From Terrihalobacillus insolitus (GTDB lineage Bacteria > Bacillota > Bacilli > Bacillales > Amphibacillaceae), in NCBI RefSeq assembly GCF_028416575.1, contig NZ_JAMQKB010000005.1, positions 1 to 64,000 on the forward strand: DNA of 64,000 nt, in the 5' to 3' direction. Under the pieces are notes generated by a model, which worked only from the letters and a program-made list of their open reading frames with translations, was not told the origin of the DNA and did no database searches. Shown here in pieces: positions 8,743-17,078 of this stretch; position 1 is the first letter of the stretch, and each line of letters opens with the position of its first letter. The translations under genes were made by a program, and so were the position numbers.

Positions 8743-10625
8743 GTAATCCTATTATAAACACAAAGAATATTATCTTGTTTGTGTCCCTACTACTAGCTGG
8801 ATTTCACTTATATACTGCATCCTTTGGTATATTACCTAGCTATTTCCAATCTTCCTTCCACTGGGGGGCTATAGCAACCATCATATTTTTGTTAAAACCC
8901 TTAAAGATAAAAAGCCTTCGTATAGTAGATTATGCGTTGATTTTAATTAATTGGTACCTCGTATTCTATCTAATAACTGTACAAGATGAATTAGTTACTA
9001 GAGCAGGTGCCTACACGACTCAAGAGGTACTATTAGGTATTCTTGCATTATTGATTGGTTTGGAAGCTGCCCGAAGAACACTAGGATATATATTACCAGT
9101 TTTAAGTATTCTATTTATTTTTTACGCCATGTTTGGAAATCTATTTCCTGGAATGCTTCAAACAGCAAGTTTCTCATTAGATCGAATTTCACCATATTTG
9201 TATACGGGAAATGATGGACTATTTGGACAAGTACTTTTGGTATCAGCACAGTTTATCTTTTTATTCGTCCTGTTTGGTGCTATTTTGAACATAACGGGCG
9301 CTGGTACCTTTTTCGTTAACCTAGCTTATTCCATTGCCGGAAAGGTTTCCGGTGGTCCGGCACAAGCTGCGGTTCTCTCTAGTATGTTGATGGGTACAAT
9401 TAATGGAAGTGGTGCGGCAAATGTTGTTACTACTGGATCGTTCACCATCCCGCTAATGAAGCGTGTTGGTTTCAAACCAGCTTATGCGGGTGCGGTAGAA
9501 GCGGTTGCATCGAACGGTGGACAGATTATGCCACCTGTTATGGGTGCTGTTGCATTTTTAATGGCCGAGATAACGGGGATATCGTACACAAGTATTCTAG
9601 TAGCAGCTTTAATTCCTGCGTTATTATACTTTATCACATTGTCCAGTAGTGTATATTTTAATGCTAAGAAAAATAACTTTAAAGGATTGCCATCAAGTGA
9701 ATTACCTTCATTTTGGAAGACATTTAAAGAAGGATGGTTGTATTTAGTTCCCTTGATTTTACTAGTTGTTATATTAGTAGCGGGGTACAGTCCACAAAAA
9801 GCTGCTTTTTACTCTATAGTTGTAACATTTCTAGTTGGCCTTATTAAGGATCGTGCTAAAATGACGTTCAAGAACATTTTAGACGCTTTATATAATGCGG
9901 CGAAAGGTATTATGCCAATAGCTTCTGCCTGTTTAGTAGCCGGTTCTATAATGGGTATCATCCAATTGACCGGTTTAGGCATAAAAATAAGCGGAATACT
10001 GGAAATGCTTGCGGATGGAAGTCTATTAATTGCATTAATATTAACGATGTTAACTAGTCTATTACTTGGCATGGGGCTACCAACATCTGCAGCATATTTG
10101 ATCCTTGCTGTTCTAGTTGCACCGGCACTCGTTAATATGGGCGTTTCTACAATGGCAGCACACTTATTTATTTTATATTACGGAGCATTATCAACTATTA
10201 CTCCACCAGTTGCCCTATCTGTATTTGCGGCAGCAGGTTTAGCTGAGTCAAATGTATGGAAGACAGGGGTAGAAGCTGTCAAACTAGCCTCCGCAGGGTT
10301 CATTATTCCTTTTATGTTCACCTATAATGATGTGCTATTACTAAATGGTGAACTTTGGCCAACTATTCTTGCTGTATCCACTGCTCTATTAGGATGTATT
10401 AGTTTAGCAATGGCCTTCATGGGATGGTTCTTAGTTAATTTACGCTTTCCAACAAAATGCATTTTATTAGTTGGAGCTATCTTGCTATTGATTCCTTCAC
10501 CGTTCTATTTAAGTATTATAGGGTTGGTTCTAAATCTTGTTACACTATTTATAGAAACTAAGACAAATCATAGAACGGAAACAACCACTAACACTGTTCA
10601 GGCTGTCAAAACTGAAAACTCTTAA
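8739..10625 (+). CDS. fused TRAP transporter permease (DctQM type, TAXI class)
   Basis: A 628-residue, highly hydrophobic protein with roughly 16 or more predicted membrane segments, the usual pattern of small (Q) and large (M) TRAP subunits fused. Family marks are the SSMLMGTINGSGAANVVTTG loop, VASNGGQIMPPVMGA and the later GMGLPTSAAYLILAVL with YYGALSTITPPV. The TTG start at 8739 overlaps the preceding stop (TTGA) and has GGAGG 6 nt upstream. Together with the receptor at 6843 it forms a complete sodium- or proton-coupled uptake system. An IS3-family element begins only about 35 nt after the stop. Confidence 0.92.
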   Translation: MSNPIINTKNIILFVSLLLAGFHLYTASFGILPSYFQSSFHWGAIATIIFLLKPLKIKSLRIVDYALILINWYLVFYLITVQDELVTRAGAYTTQEVLLGILALLIGLEAARRTLGYILPVLSILFIFYAMFGNLFPGMLQTASFSLDRISPYLYTGNDGLFGQVLLVSAQFIFLFVLFGAILNITGAGTFFVNLAYSIAGKVSGGPAQAAVLSSMLMGTINGSGAANVVTTGSFTIPLMKRVGFKPAYAGAVEAVASNGGQIMPPVMGAVAFLMAEITGISYTSILVAALIPALLYFITLSSSVYFNAKKNNFKGLPSSELPSFWKTFKEGWLYLVPLILLVVILVAGYSPQKAAFYSIVVTFLVGLIKDRAKMTFKNILDALYNAAKGIMPIASACLVAGSIMGIIQLTGLGIKISGILEMLADGSLLIALILTMLTSLLLGMGLPTSAAYLILAVLVAPALVNMGVSTMAAHLFILYYGALSTITPPVALSVFAAAGLAESNVWKTGVEAVKLASAGFIIPFMFTYNDVLLLNGELWPTILAVSTALLGCISLAMAFMGWFLVNLRFPTKCILLVGAILLLIPSPFYLSIIGLVLNLVTLFIETKTNHRTETTTNTVQAVKTENS

Positions 10626-10739
10626 TATAAAAAGGTACCATTCAAAGTAATCATTAAAGTGGACCCCATGTCAAGGACACTTTGAAAAAAACCACTAACT
10701 TTTTTCGCTTATACCTCTTATGCTTGCTTCATAGGAGCG

Positions 10740-11221
10740 GTGACAAAAGCACACGTTCAAAACTTAGAGCGTGTGCTTTTGTCATCCATTAGAAATATGA
10801 AGAAACATTATTTATCAAGTATGGAAGCATTAGAGTTTTCTGTTTTTCAAGATGAACATGCGTTACGAATCTACCCCAATTGGATGGTAAGAAATTTTGA
10901 ATCTTTAACAGAAAAGGAACAATGGGATTACTTTCTCGCCTATCGAAAAGTTGCCGATCAAATGGTATCCGAATCATATCTTGTTGATCAATTAAAATGG
11001 ATATTAAAGCATCCATCCATCGAATTAGAGTATGATTTATGTGTAAAGGCACTATTCGATCCCGATTTCTATGGAACGACGTATTTCGACCAGGGAAATG
11101 GGACAAATTACAGGAAAAATATGCAGCACGACTCCAACAAGAAATTAATCTTGAAGAGGAACAACAACAGGCAGATCTGGCGTCTTCACCAGAGGAGCCA
11201 GAGGACACACTCCCGTTTTAA
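10740..11221 (+). pseudogene. unrecognised ORF carried inside the IS3-family element, frameshifted
   Basis: From GTG 10740 (or ATG 10797, which avoids the hairpin) one frame runs to about 11095. It encodes a charged, helical protein (IYPNWMVRNFESL, QWDYFLAYRKVADQM). There a single-base change shifts the frame; the other frame continues sensibly as KWDKLQEKYAARLQQEINLEEE and ends at 11221 with an acidic tail. Joined, it would be about 160 residues. Its 3' end overlaps the antisense orfB end by about 77 nt. I do not recognise it; it lies between the IS ends and so appears to be a passenger, or a region acquired when orfB was damaged. Confidence 0.4.
10741..10784. terminator. perfect 15-bp hairpin, possible bidirectional terminator
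   Basis: The arms tgacaaaagcacacg (10741-10755) and cgtgtgcttttgtca (10770-10784) are perfectly complementary with a 14-nt loop. It lies just inside the left IS end and could stop transcription leaving the TRAP operon. It also overlaps the beginning of the plus-strand ORF, which casts doubt on that ORF's upstream start. Confidence 0.5.
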
Positions 11222-11769
11222 TAAAAGCTGCATATTGATTAGGAGATAACTTTGCGAGATCCCATTGGTAGCGTTCGTTATTGTAGTAATCCATATAGTC
11301 ATCGATTTGATAGAAAGTACCGCAAAAGTAAGTACGTTGCTTAGATTCCCTAAATCGTCTTTCATGTGGCCAAAGAAAGATTCCTGCGGTGCATTGTCCC
11401 AACAATTCCCTCGACGTGACATGGATTGCCGTAATTCTTTATCATTCAGTAGCGATTGAAATTGCATACTGGTATAGTGTACGCCCTAGTCGGATAAGGA
11501 TAAGGTTTTCTAATCGGACATACGAGGTTATATTTATTCATCAGTCGTTGAATCTTCTTGCGGTTCATGACGATTCCTGTTTGAAGCAAACGCATATAGA
11601 TGCCTCTTGATCCCTTGGCATATCCACGATATTGATAGGCTTCTAGAATCAATTCAAAATCAGTGCGATCTTGTTTCTCTCGCTCCTTACGCTTCTCTTC
11701 CTGTCCCAGCCATGAATAATAGCCTGAACGAGAAACCTGAGCAATGTCACATAACCACTTGATATTCAA
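11145..11769 (-). pseudogene. IS3-family transposase orfB, internally deleted
   Basis: The N-terminal part (11769 down to about 11500) has the IS3 orfB opening CDIAQVSRSGYYSWL and the pre-catalytic YNLVCPIRKP. About 85 codons, including the first catalytic Asp, are then missing. Coding resumes as SD-stop-GVHYTS, where a TAG has replaced the Gln codon of the usual SDQG motif. It continues as RQSMSRRGNCWDNAPQESFF (the catalytic Glu), then a further frameshift after HMKDDL moves it to the frame ending YYNNERYQWDLAKLSPNQY. It cannot make an active transposase. Confidence 0.8.
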
Positions 11770-11795
11770 GAGGTTTTGATCTCTTTCCGTTAATG

Positions 11796-12233
11796 TTAGG
11801 ATGAGTTGATATTTTTCTTGGGAAAAGCTTTGGTTGCTTTGCGATTGATAAAATTCATTTTTTTTAAAGCATCAATTTGTTGTTTTTGTAAAGCGACTTG
11901 ATGTTGGAGATAGGCGATTTCTTCATCAGGAGCACGCTCTTTCGTTTGACGGCGTCCAGAAAGTTGCGTACGTAGATCTGTAAAACCTTCTATTCTATCC
12001 GCCATTTTTCGTATCCTGTTAGAAAAACTTTTAATTCTTTGTTTCCCTACTACTTGTGTATCAAACCCTGCTTCTCTAAAGATTTGTGTAGGAAACTTCC
12101 CTTGATCTAATTCATGCATGAAATGTTGCTTATAGGCTTCAGAATACGTAATATCTTTGTTGGAAACCTTATCCACATAAGGATTCCTTCTTAGTTTTTC
12201 TATCTGTTTATCCGAAAAATAATGCACGCCCAT
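11796..12233 (-). CDS. IS3-family transposase orfA
   Basis: A 145-residue protein. Residues about 1-60 form a helix-turn-helix recognisable as the IS3 OrfA type (QIEKLRRNPYVDKVSNKDITYSEAYKQHF). The C-terminal half is a heptad-rich helix (YLQHQVALQKQQIDALKKM), the leucine zipper that normally drives OrfA multimerisation. It lies upstream of the broken orfB on the same strand. In intact elements OrfA binds the terminal repeats; alone here it could still bind them but not transpose the element. Confidence 0.8.
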   Translation of the reverse strand: MGVHYFSDKQIEKLRRNPYVDKVSNKDITYSEAYKQHFMHELDQGKFPTQIFREAGFDTQVVGKQRIKSFSNRIRKMADRIEGFTDLRTQLSGRRQTKERAPDEEIAYLQHQVALQKQQIDALKKMNFINRKATKAFPKKNINSS

Positions 12234-12282
12234 GTGATCAACTCCCGCTTATAATTATTATAAAATAAGTATACGACAAAGA

Positions 12283-12337
12283 ACCCTATAAAACAGAACG
12301 GATAGGTAGTTTTTTATCCGTGTCTATTTTATAGGGT
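12283..12337. repeat. long imperfect hairpin at the right IS3 end
   Basis: Arms of about 22 nt (accctataaaacaga... and its near complement ...tctattttatagggt) surround a short T-rich loop. Together they overlap the right terminal repeat and the region just upstream of orfA. Such structures at IS ends can shield transposase genes from outside transcription; that role is inferred. Confidence 0.5.
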
Positions 12338-12346
12338 CCAGTTTAT

Positions 12347-12502
12347 TTAGAGAAGGTAGTTTTTTATTAATCTGTACTTATGCCATCTCTGTTCCACTAA
12401 ACCTTTTTGGATTAAGTTATGCAAATGCTCTCTTACTAATTCATCTTGCTTAGCCTCTTCCAGGTTTAATTTATTTTCTCTAGCAACTTCTAATATTCCC
12501 AT
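12347..12502 (-). CDS. small winged-helix-like protein of unknown function
   Basis: A 51-residue protein starting at ATG 12502, with AAAGGAGC 8 nt upstream. The sequence (ARENKLNLEEAKQDELVREHLHNLIQKGLVEQRWHKYRLIK) looks like part of a winged helix. It lies 60 nt after the recombinase gene on the same strand, so it could be a recombination-directionality or regulatory partner. Its stop is only 7 nt from the IS3 end, so the IS may have clipped its 3' end or terminator. Confidence 0.45.
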   Translation of the reverse strand: MGILEVARENKLNLEEAKQDELVREHLHNLIQKGLVEQRWHKYRLIKNYLL

Positions 12503-12561
12503 ACTTTCTTGCTCCTTTATATCATGGTGTACCAGTAAAAACACTTAACGGACTTTAAAAA

Positions 12562-13740
12562 TTATATAGATTTTATAATAGATGAGTTTTTCCAGTTGTG
12601 AGCAGCATTATTCTTCCTAGCTAAATGCTTTTCTAAGTATATCATGGTAGTTTCAATCTTTTGATGGCCAAGGGCTTGCATGATCCGGAAAACATCTGCT
12701 CCTTCTTCCGCGCTAATAATAGCGAATCCGTGTCTTAGTGTATGTGGTGATATTATGCTTTCTCTATGCTTTATGAAGTCAAATCCTGTTTTTTGGATAG
12801 CTTGTGTTAGATAGTTGGACAGATACTTATAGGAGTAGGGATTGTGTTTTGACGTGACAAAAATAGGGAAAGTATCTTCTTTACTTAAAACAGTATCTAA
12901 CCCTCTTCTTTTTCTGCACTTAACGATTGTATCAAAAACATTCGGATGAATTAAAACCTCTCTTTTTTCATTCCCTTTTCCTGTTACCTCTAACCAGTAC
13001 GCTTGTTCCTCATAAGTAAGGTCACAAATTCTTGCCGTGCACAATTCTCTGACGCGAAGGCCAGTAGTGACAAATACGGATAACAAACTATAAATGATGG
13101 GGTGATCCTTATAGTAGTTTATTAATTGAAGTACCTCTCCCGAATTAATATCCCTATTGGGTCTATCCCGCTTATGAATGTTTACGCTCTTGAAAGCGTC
13201 ATGGATAGGATGCAGAATATATCCTTTGGAGTAAAGGAATTGTAAAAAAGATTTGAACAGACCTGTTTTTCTTGAAATCGTTGCTACGGAATATGGCTTT
13301 TTCCCTTTTCCTAAAGGTGCTTTTTTTAACCAGGATTGGAAATTGCGGATATTCCTTCTCTTAATGCTGTTTAGAAGGGTAAAAACGTCCAATTTATCGG
13401 AGTCAAAATCAAATAGAGATCCGTTAGCAGCGAAAAGGTGGTATATCCACAATAATTCGCGTAAGTATTCTCTTTTTGTATCTTCGACTCGGTTTTTATT
13501 TTCGTCCTGATCTTTCTCCTGGTGAACAAATAAATAAATCATTTCTAAATCATTAAATTGGGAATAATCTTCTTCATCCTCATCCTCATAATCAATTACA
13601 TCTAACATTTTTTCCAAATAGTCTTTATTGGACATTACCTGTACAAGGTTTTTAATACTTTCTTTTTCATGAATATTTATGACGTTATATACTTCTTTAA
13701 ACTGAGCCATTTCATTGTTTTTAATTGTTATCATATCCAT
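12562..13740 (-). CDS. tyrosine recombinase / phage-type integrase
   Basis: A protein of about 392 residues. The start at 13740 is preferred over the ATG seven codons upstream because GGAGG lies 8 nt before it. The N-terminal half is acidic and helical; residues about 120-200 resemble a core-binding SAM-like domain (RRNIRNFQSWLKKAPLG). The catalytic domain has Arg in TTGLRVRELC, Lys in VTGKGNEKREV, HTLRHGFAI, the GHQKIETTM box and the nucleophile Tyr in MIYLEKHL. It would cut and join DNA at a specific site. The 300-bp AT-rich region upstream could contain its target or its promoter; no att repeat was found. Confidence 0.88.
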   Translation of the reverse strand: MDMITIKNNEMAQFKEVYNVINIHEKESIKNLVQVMSNKDYLEKMLDVIDYEDEDEEDYSQFNDLEMIYLFVHQEKDQDENKNRVEDTKREYLRELLWIYHLFAANGSLFDFDSDKLDVFTLLNSIKRRNIRNFQSWLKKAPLGKGKKPYSVATISRKTGLFKSFLQFLYSKGYILHPIHDAFKSVNIHKRDRPNRDINSGEVLQLINYYKDHPIIYSLLSVFVTTGLRVRELCTARICDLTYEEQAYWLEVTGKGNEKREVLIHPNVFDTIVKCRKRRGLDTVLSKEDTFPIFVTSKHNPYSYKYLSNYLTQAIQKTGFDFIKHRESIISPHTLRHGFAIISAEEGADVFRIMQALGHQKIETTMIYLEKHLARKNNAAHNWKNSSIIKSI

Positions 13741-13761
13741 ATATATATCCTCCAATTCCAT

Positions 13762-14065
13762 ATAGTAATATCTTATTTAAAGCTTAGAGCAATAAACTAA
13801 ATAGATAAATATGTTGTTAATTATAAATATTATACGACAGTGTAATTATACATTATTAACCTATATATATATCATTATACTAGAAAAATAGATTATTTGT
13901 CTATTATCTTTATACTGTTATATATTTGGTAATATATAAATAAATATATGAATATATAATTAATTAATAGACAATATACATATATACTGTTATAGTATAT
14001 ATGTGAAAGGTATATTTTTCCTTTCCTTTTACAATAGAGCATTTTAGAAGGGAGGCTAGTACATA
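13762..14065. promoter_or_regulatory. AT-rich divergent intergenic region with an operator-like palindrome
   Basis: This roughly 300-bp stretch between the divergent recombinase and zinc-ribbon genes is almost entirely A/T. It contains the perfect inverted repeat catatatac (13979-13987) / gtatatatg (13995-14003) with a 7-nt spacer, about 60 nt before the plus-strand gene. Promoters for both directions presumably lie here; the skewed composition makes individual -10 boxes impossible to choose. Confidence 0.4.
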
Positions 14066-14482
14066 ATGGAACATGTTGATGAAACAATTATTACTTGTTC
14101 AGTTTGTGGTAGGAACTTTGATGAAGGAGATGTAAACATTATTGATTATGATTTAGACCTTTGTATATCTTGTGAGAAGAAGCATTTAGAATCCTCAAAG
14201 GAAATAAAAGGTCCGTATGACGTAACTTATCAGCATTACAAAGGTAATATTTACATTTCAAAGCAAAATCCTTCCCAGGAGATTCAGGGGACGAATATAG
14301 CTTTGGGAGACCCATTTTATTCCGATAAAGATTTACGGGTATTAGGATATGTTATCAGAAAAGGGGGGAAGTGGACTCATAACCACGACAAATACATGGA
14401 CCTTGATGAGATTATATGGTCAGTATTAAAGTCTTACGGTTGGTATAACGAATACTGCTATCAATTACTTGGCACAAGTTAA
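14066..14482 (+). CDS. zinc-ribbon protein of unknown function
   Basis: A 138-residue protein with an N-terminal four-cysteine zinc ribbon: CSVC at about residues 11-14 and CISC at about 33-36. The remainder is acidic and aromatic (KWTHNHDKYMDLDEIIWSVL) and not recognised. AAGGGAGG lies upstream of the ATG. A shorter protein with a related ribbon is found broken at 29098-29280. It begins a run of small plus-strand genes typical of plasmid accessory regions. Confidence 0.65.
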   Translation: MEHVDETIITCSVCGRNFDEGDVNIIDYDLDLCISCEKKHLESSKEIKGPYDVTYQHYKGNIYISKQNPSQEIQGTNIALGDPFYSDKDLRVLGYVIRKGGKWTHNHDKYMDLDEIIWSVLKSYGWYNEYCYQLLGTS

Positions 14483-14551
14483 AAAACTTTAAGAAAGAAT
14501 GTTTCAGATGAAAGGTTAAGGTATGTTTTAAAGGGTGGAGGGTACCTTCTC

Positions 14552-14693
14552 TTGCTCGAAAAAAAAGGGTGGCCAAATTAATAGTAGAAAAGCTTTTCAG
14601 AGCATCCTAGCAGACTATGACAAGAATGGATTGTATAGGCTTTTAAAAGAAGAACCTAATCGGGATAGTAAACCGGATAGGAGGATTATATGA
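14552..14693 (+). pseudogene. possible small ORF, frameshifted at an A8 run
   Basis: GGAGGG is followed by TTG at 14552. As written the frame closes after 9 codons. If the A8 run at 14559-14566 were A7, it would read through as a 46-residue basic/helical protein (SRKAFQSILADYDKNGLYRL) ending at TGA 14691-14693. That stop overlaps the next gene's start as ATGA, the usual mark of translational coupling, which supports a real gene. It is either decayed or misread in the assembly. Confidence 0.35.
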
Positions 14694-15007
14694 AGGAATT
14701 ACACTTTGGAGAAATGGAAGAGGGAGTAACGTATTTCTCTTCCGATTCTCCATATAAAAATTTTACGGAAATAAGACGAAAACAAGACATTATTCAGGTG
14801 TCATTCATTGAAATAAACAATGAAAAGAAAATAAACACAGTGTCTTACCCAATTGAGATCATCCATTTAGTAGATGGATATCAAAAGGCAACTTTAGAAG
14901 ATTTAACTTTGAATCTATTTAAAGGGGTTGCGATTAAGATATACCAACTATTTGAAAATGGACAGTTACCAGATTCGATTGAATCAAAAATATCAATAGA
15001 ACCATAG
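14690..15007 (+). CDS. hypothetical protein, 105 residues
   Basis: A well-formed gene: AGGAGG 5 nt before the ATG. The protein is acidic and predicted beta-rich then helical (FTEIRRKQDIIQVSFIEIN; VDGYQKATLEDLTLNLFKG). No family recognised. It is in line with neighbouring small plus-strand genes and overlaps the possible upstream ORF by 4 nt. Confidence 0.55.
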   Translation: MKELHFGEMEEGVTYFSSDSPYKNFTEIRRKQDIIQVSFIEINNEKKINTVSYPIEIIHLVDGYQKATLEDLTLNLFKGVAIKIYQLFENGQLPDSIESKISIEP

Positions 15008-15060
15008 GCGGAAAGCACCTGTATTTATTGCGATAAGGAATAAAGGATGGAGGGTTTGCT

Positions 15061-15339
15061 ATGAATGAGCCGCTCCAAGAACTACTAACAGAACATATAC
15101 CAATTCAGTATTACGATAATGGTTGGATGATGTATCATCCTTATTTTCACCCTAACCATATGAAAAAATATAGCGATTCCGATTGTGAATATCTGTGTAA
15201 GTATTATGAAATAGATGGCGTGGAGCTTATGTCATTAGCATTAGGTAGACCACCTAAATCTATTGTTCAGAAGATCCATATTTTAAAAAAGAACAACCTA
15301 TATGAGCATTACAAAAATCTCAACAAACATTGGTTATAA
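15061..15339 (+). CDS. small protein with HTH-like C-terminus
   Basis: A 92-residue protein preceded by GGATGGAGGG. The second half (SDSDCEYLCKYYEIDGVELMSLALGRPPKSIVQKIHIL) resembles a helix-turn-helix of the kind found in small mobile-element proteins. The first half is rich in Tyr, Met and His (GWMMYHPYFHPNHMKK). Function unknown. Confidence 0.55.
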   Translation: MNEPLQELLTEHIPIQYYDNGWMMYHPYFHPNHMKKYSDSDCEYLCKYYEIDGVELMSLALGRPPKSIVQKIHILKKNNLYEHYKNLNKHWL

Positions 15340-15354
15340 AAGGAGATGACGAAG

Positions 15355-15666
15355 ATGAACGTATCAATTAAAAAAACGGTAGTGAACAAGGTTAGGTTTG
15401 GTGAAGGCAACAGTGTAAATATCAGGACTCACTTTTTAACTCACTATCCAATGGGTTTGCGGATTCAAGAATGCGCTTTAAGTCTTTCAAATAACGTGGA
15501 AGTTAAATTGGTTATCGGCGATGATGTGGTGATTAAAAAACAAACGATCAAAAAATCTATTTTAGAGAACCCTGATATTCAAAAATTGAAGGATGAAGTT
15601 AAACAAATGTGTCTTGAAGCGGGAACATACCTTTCCAACGGCAATGAAACAATATATGCTGTATAA
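15355..15666 (+). CDS. hypothetical protein, 103 residues
   Basis: The start at 15355 is preferred over ATG 15346, which immediately abuts the AGGAG at 15341. The protein is basic and predicted to be mixed beta/alpha (KKTVVNKVRFGEGNSVNIR; NVEVKLVIGDDVVIKK). Not recognised. It is the last gene of the small-gene run and is followed by a terminator-like hairpin. Confidence 0.5.
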   Translation: MNVSIKKTVVNKVRFGEGNSVNIRTHFLTHYPMGLRIQECALSLSNNVEVKLVIGDDVVIKKQTIKKSILENPDIQKLKDEVKQMCLEAGTYLSNGNETIYAV

Positions 15667-15689
15667 ATAATTAAAATTCCATTCTATTA

Positions 15690-15735
15690 TCCATCCTTTT
15701 CATGTGTTCTTGAAAGGGGTGGATAATATCTTTTT
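15690..15735 (+). terminator. intrinsic terminator with G-U pairs
   Basis: The arms tccatccttttca and tgaaaggggtgga pair over 13 positions if G-U pairs are counted; the loop is 8 nt, with a T-rich tail ending in ttttt. It closes the run of small genes starting at 14066. Confidence 0.5.
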
Positions 15736-15833
15736 ATAATACGGATTTCTACTATATAATTAGTGTGTTAACTATATATATATATCAAAGGATATTATGA
15801 AATATAAATCAAAATAAGATAGGGGAACTACAA

Positions 15834-15861
15834 TTGACAGTTTGGATAAGGTTTATAAGAT
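15834..15861 (+). promoter_or_regulatory. putative promoter of the two-HTH gene
   Basis: TTGACA (15834-15839) and TAAGAT (15856-15861) are separated by 16 nt, about 50 nt upstream of the start at 15910. Judged by eye only. Confidence 0.4.
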
Positions 15862-15909
15862 CGTTTGAAGTAGATAGTGGCCATATCGGAGAGAAGGGGT
15901 CTATTTTAT

Positions 15910-16902
15910 ATGTCAATTAACGGGAAGTATCTTACAACAAAGCAAGTAGCAGAAGAATTAAACGTATCTGTCCCAACCATCTATAAATACGTGAAAGAAA
16001 AAAAGTTAAGGCCAGTGTACGAAGACAAATGGCAGATTGATGAAACACTTCTATTTAGGCCGGAAGATGTTGAACAAGTAAAGGAAAGTCTTACTAAGCC
16101 GGGTCTCACAACAGGCGAGGTTGCTAAAGAATTGGGGGTTCATCCTACGACGGTAGCTTCTTATATTAACCAGGGAATATTAAGTGCAACTAAGCAACTT
16201 TACATGGGAAGAGAATTATACTTTATTAGCGAAGCAGAACTCGAGTCTTTTAAAGAACATAACACTTTTCAAAAGAATCGCGAAAAGAAGCAGTTTTTTA
16301 CTAAGGATAAAAAATATTTTTTGTTCCAACGAATGCAGAATAAAGAAGAGTCTATTTTAGGTAGGATTATGGATTTAGATGGTGATAAAGGAAAGGTAGT
16401 GACAGAGGAAGGGAGAACAATTCCTTTATCTAATTTGGAGAACGAAGGTTTTACCAGGGTAGAAACTTTCAAGGAGAAAAAGTATATAACAAAGCGGGGA
16501 TATGCTTATTTTCAATTCCATTTACCAAATCATATTTCTTCTCCAATTTTCGACATAATAGAGATGTTTTATAGAGAGATTGGCTTCAAAAATATAAGGT
16601 TGACTGTAAACGATGGGATTATGGATTTAGAAGTGAAGCCAGTTTTGTTATCAAGTATTGTAGAATCAACTAACCCACATGAAATCAAAATTTTAAAAGA
16701 TCACATTAAAAGAGGAACTGTATCTGTCCGCCATAATGGGGTCTTAATAGATAGTGAAATAGAGCCTTTAGTTGTTCCTATTCCTACAAAGCTAAAAGAA
16801 GATCTAAAAGATGCAGCTGATAAGCAAGGTATCACATTAGAGAAATATGTATTAGGTCTTTTACAAGAAAAGATGTATCAATATAAAATAGGGGAAGAGT
16901 AA
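15910..16902 (+). CDS. DNA-binding protein with two MerR/excisionase-type HTH domains
   Basis: A protein of about 330 residues. The start at 15910 is chosen for GAAGGGG 10 nt upstream. Two helix-turn-helix units follow each other: YLTTKQVAEELNVSVPTIYK (about residues 7-26) and LTTGEVAKELGVHPTTVASY (about 70-89), each with the excisionase-like layout. The central part is beta-rich, and the C-terminal tail LKEDLKDAADKQGITLEKYVLGLLQEKM resembles a ribbon-helix-helix. It may regulate transcription, or act in partition or replication control of the element; the sequence does not decide. Confidence 0.7.
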   Translation: MSINGKYLTTKQVAEELNVSVPTIYKYVKEKKLRPVYEDKWQIDETLLFRPEDVEQVKESLTKPGLTTGEVAKELGVHPTTVASYINQGILSATKQLYMGRELYFISEAELESFKEHNTFQKNREKKQFFTKDKKYFLFQRMQNKEESILGRIMDLDGDKGKVVTEEGRTIPLSNLENEGFTRVETFKEKKYITKRGYAYFQFHLPNHISSPIFDIIEMFYREIGFKNIRLTVNDGIMDLEVKPVLLSSIVESTNPHEIKILKDHIKRGTVSVRHNGVLIDSEIEPLVVPIPTKLKEDLKDAADKQGITLEKYVLGLLQEKMYQYKIGEE

Positions 16903-17000
16903 ATGAAAATAGTCTTTTTTCAAGTAGAATTTTCGTTTGTTAGTGGACAATTATCAAATATATGGTAATATCGAATATAAGAAAAACGAATATTTCAGGC

Positions 17001-17055
17001 AAAAGCCCAAAGTGATTTCGGTATGTAGTGCCGAAACCTCATTTTGGGCTTTTTT
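17001..17055 (+). terminator. strong intrinsic terminator
   Basis: The arms aaaagcccaaa and ttttgggctttt enclose a second stem (atttcgg / ccgaaa) and end in six T. It separates the two-HTH gene from the next gene and may also act as an attenuator for it, since the next start is only 24 nt downstream. Confidence 0.75.
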
Positions 17056-17078
17056 CTGTTCAGAAAGGAGAAATAACA

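Larger units (their letters stand above)
10660..12340. mobile_element. IS3-family insertion sequence, inactive
   Basis: The left end tggacccc (from 10660) and the right end gggtcca (to 12340) form imperfect terminal inverted repeats. Read inward, the left end is TGGACCCCAT then AAGGACAC and the right end is TGGACCCTAT then ATAGACAC, with the family's TG...CA ends. Inside, on the minus strand, are orfA (intact) and orfB (internally deleted and frameshifted), and on the plus strand an extra ORF. Flanking bases (aaag / gttt) are not a target duplication. At 1681 bp it is longer than usual even though orfB is shortened, because of the extra ORF. Confidence 0.75.

Noticed and set aside
10656-12344. 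Target duplication of the IS3 element
   Set aside because: Flanks aaag and gttt do not match.
12304-12366. Direct repeat ggtagttttttat on either side of the IS3 right end
   Set aside because: One copy lies inside the element and it does not recur at the left end, so it is not a target duplication; probably chance.
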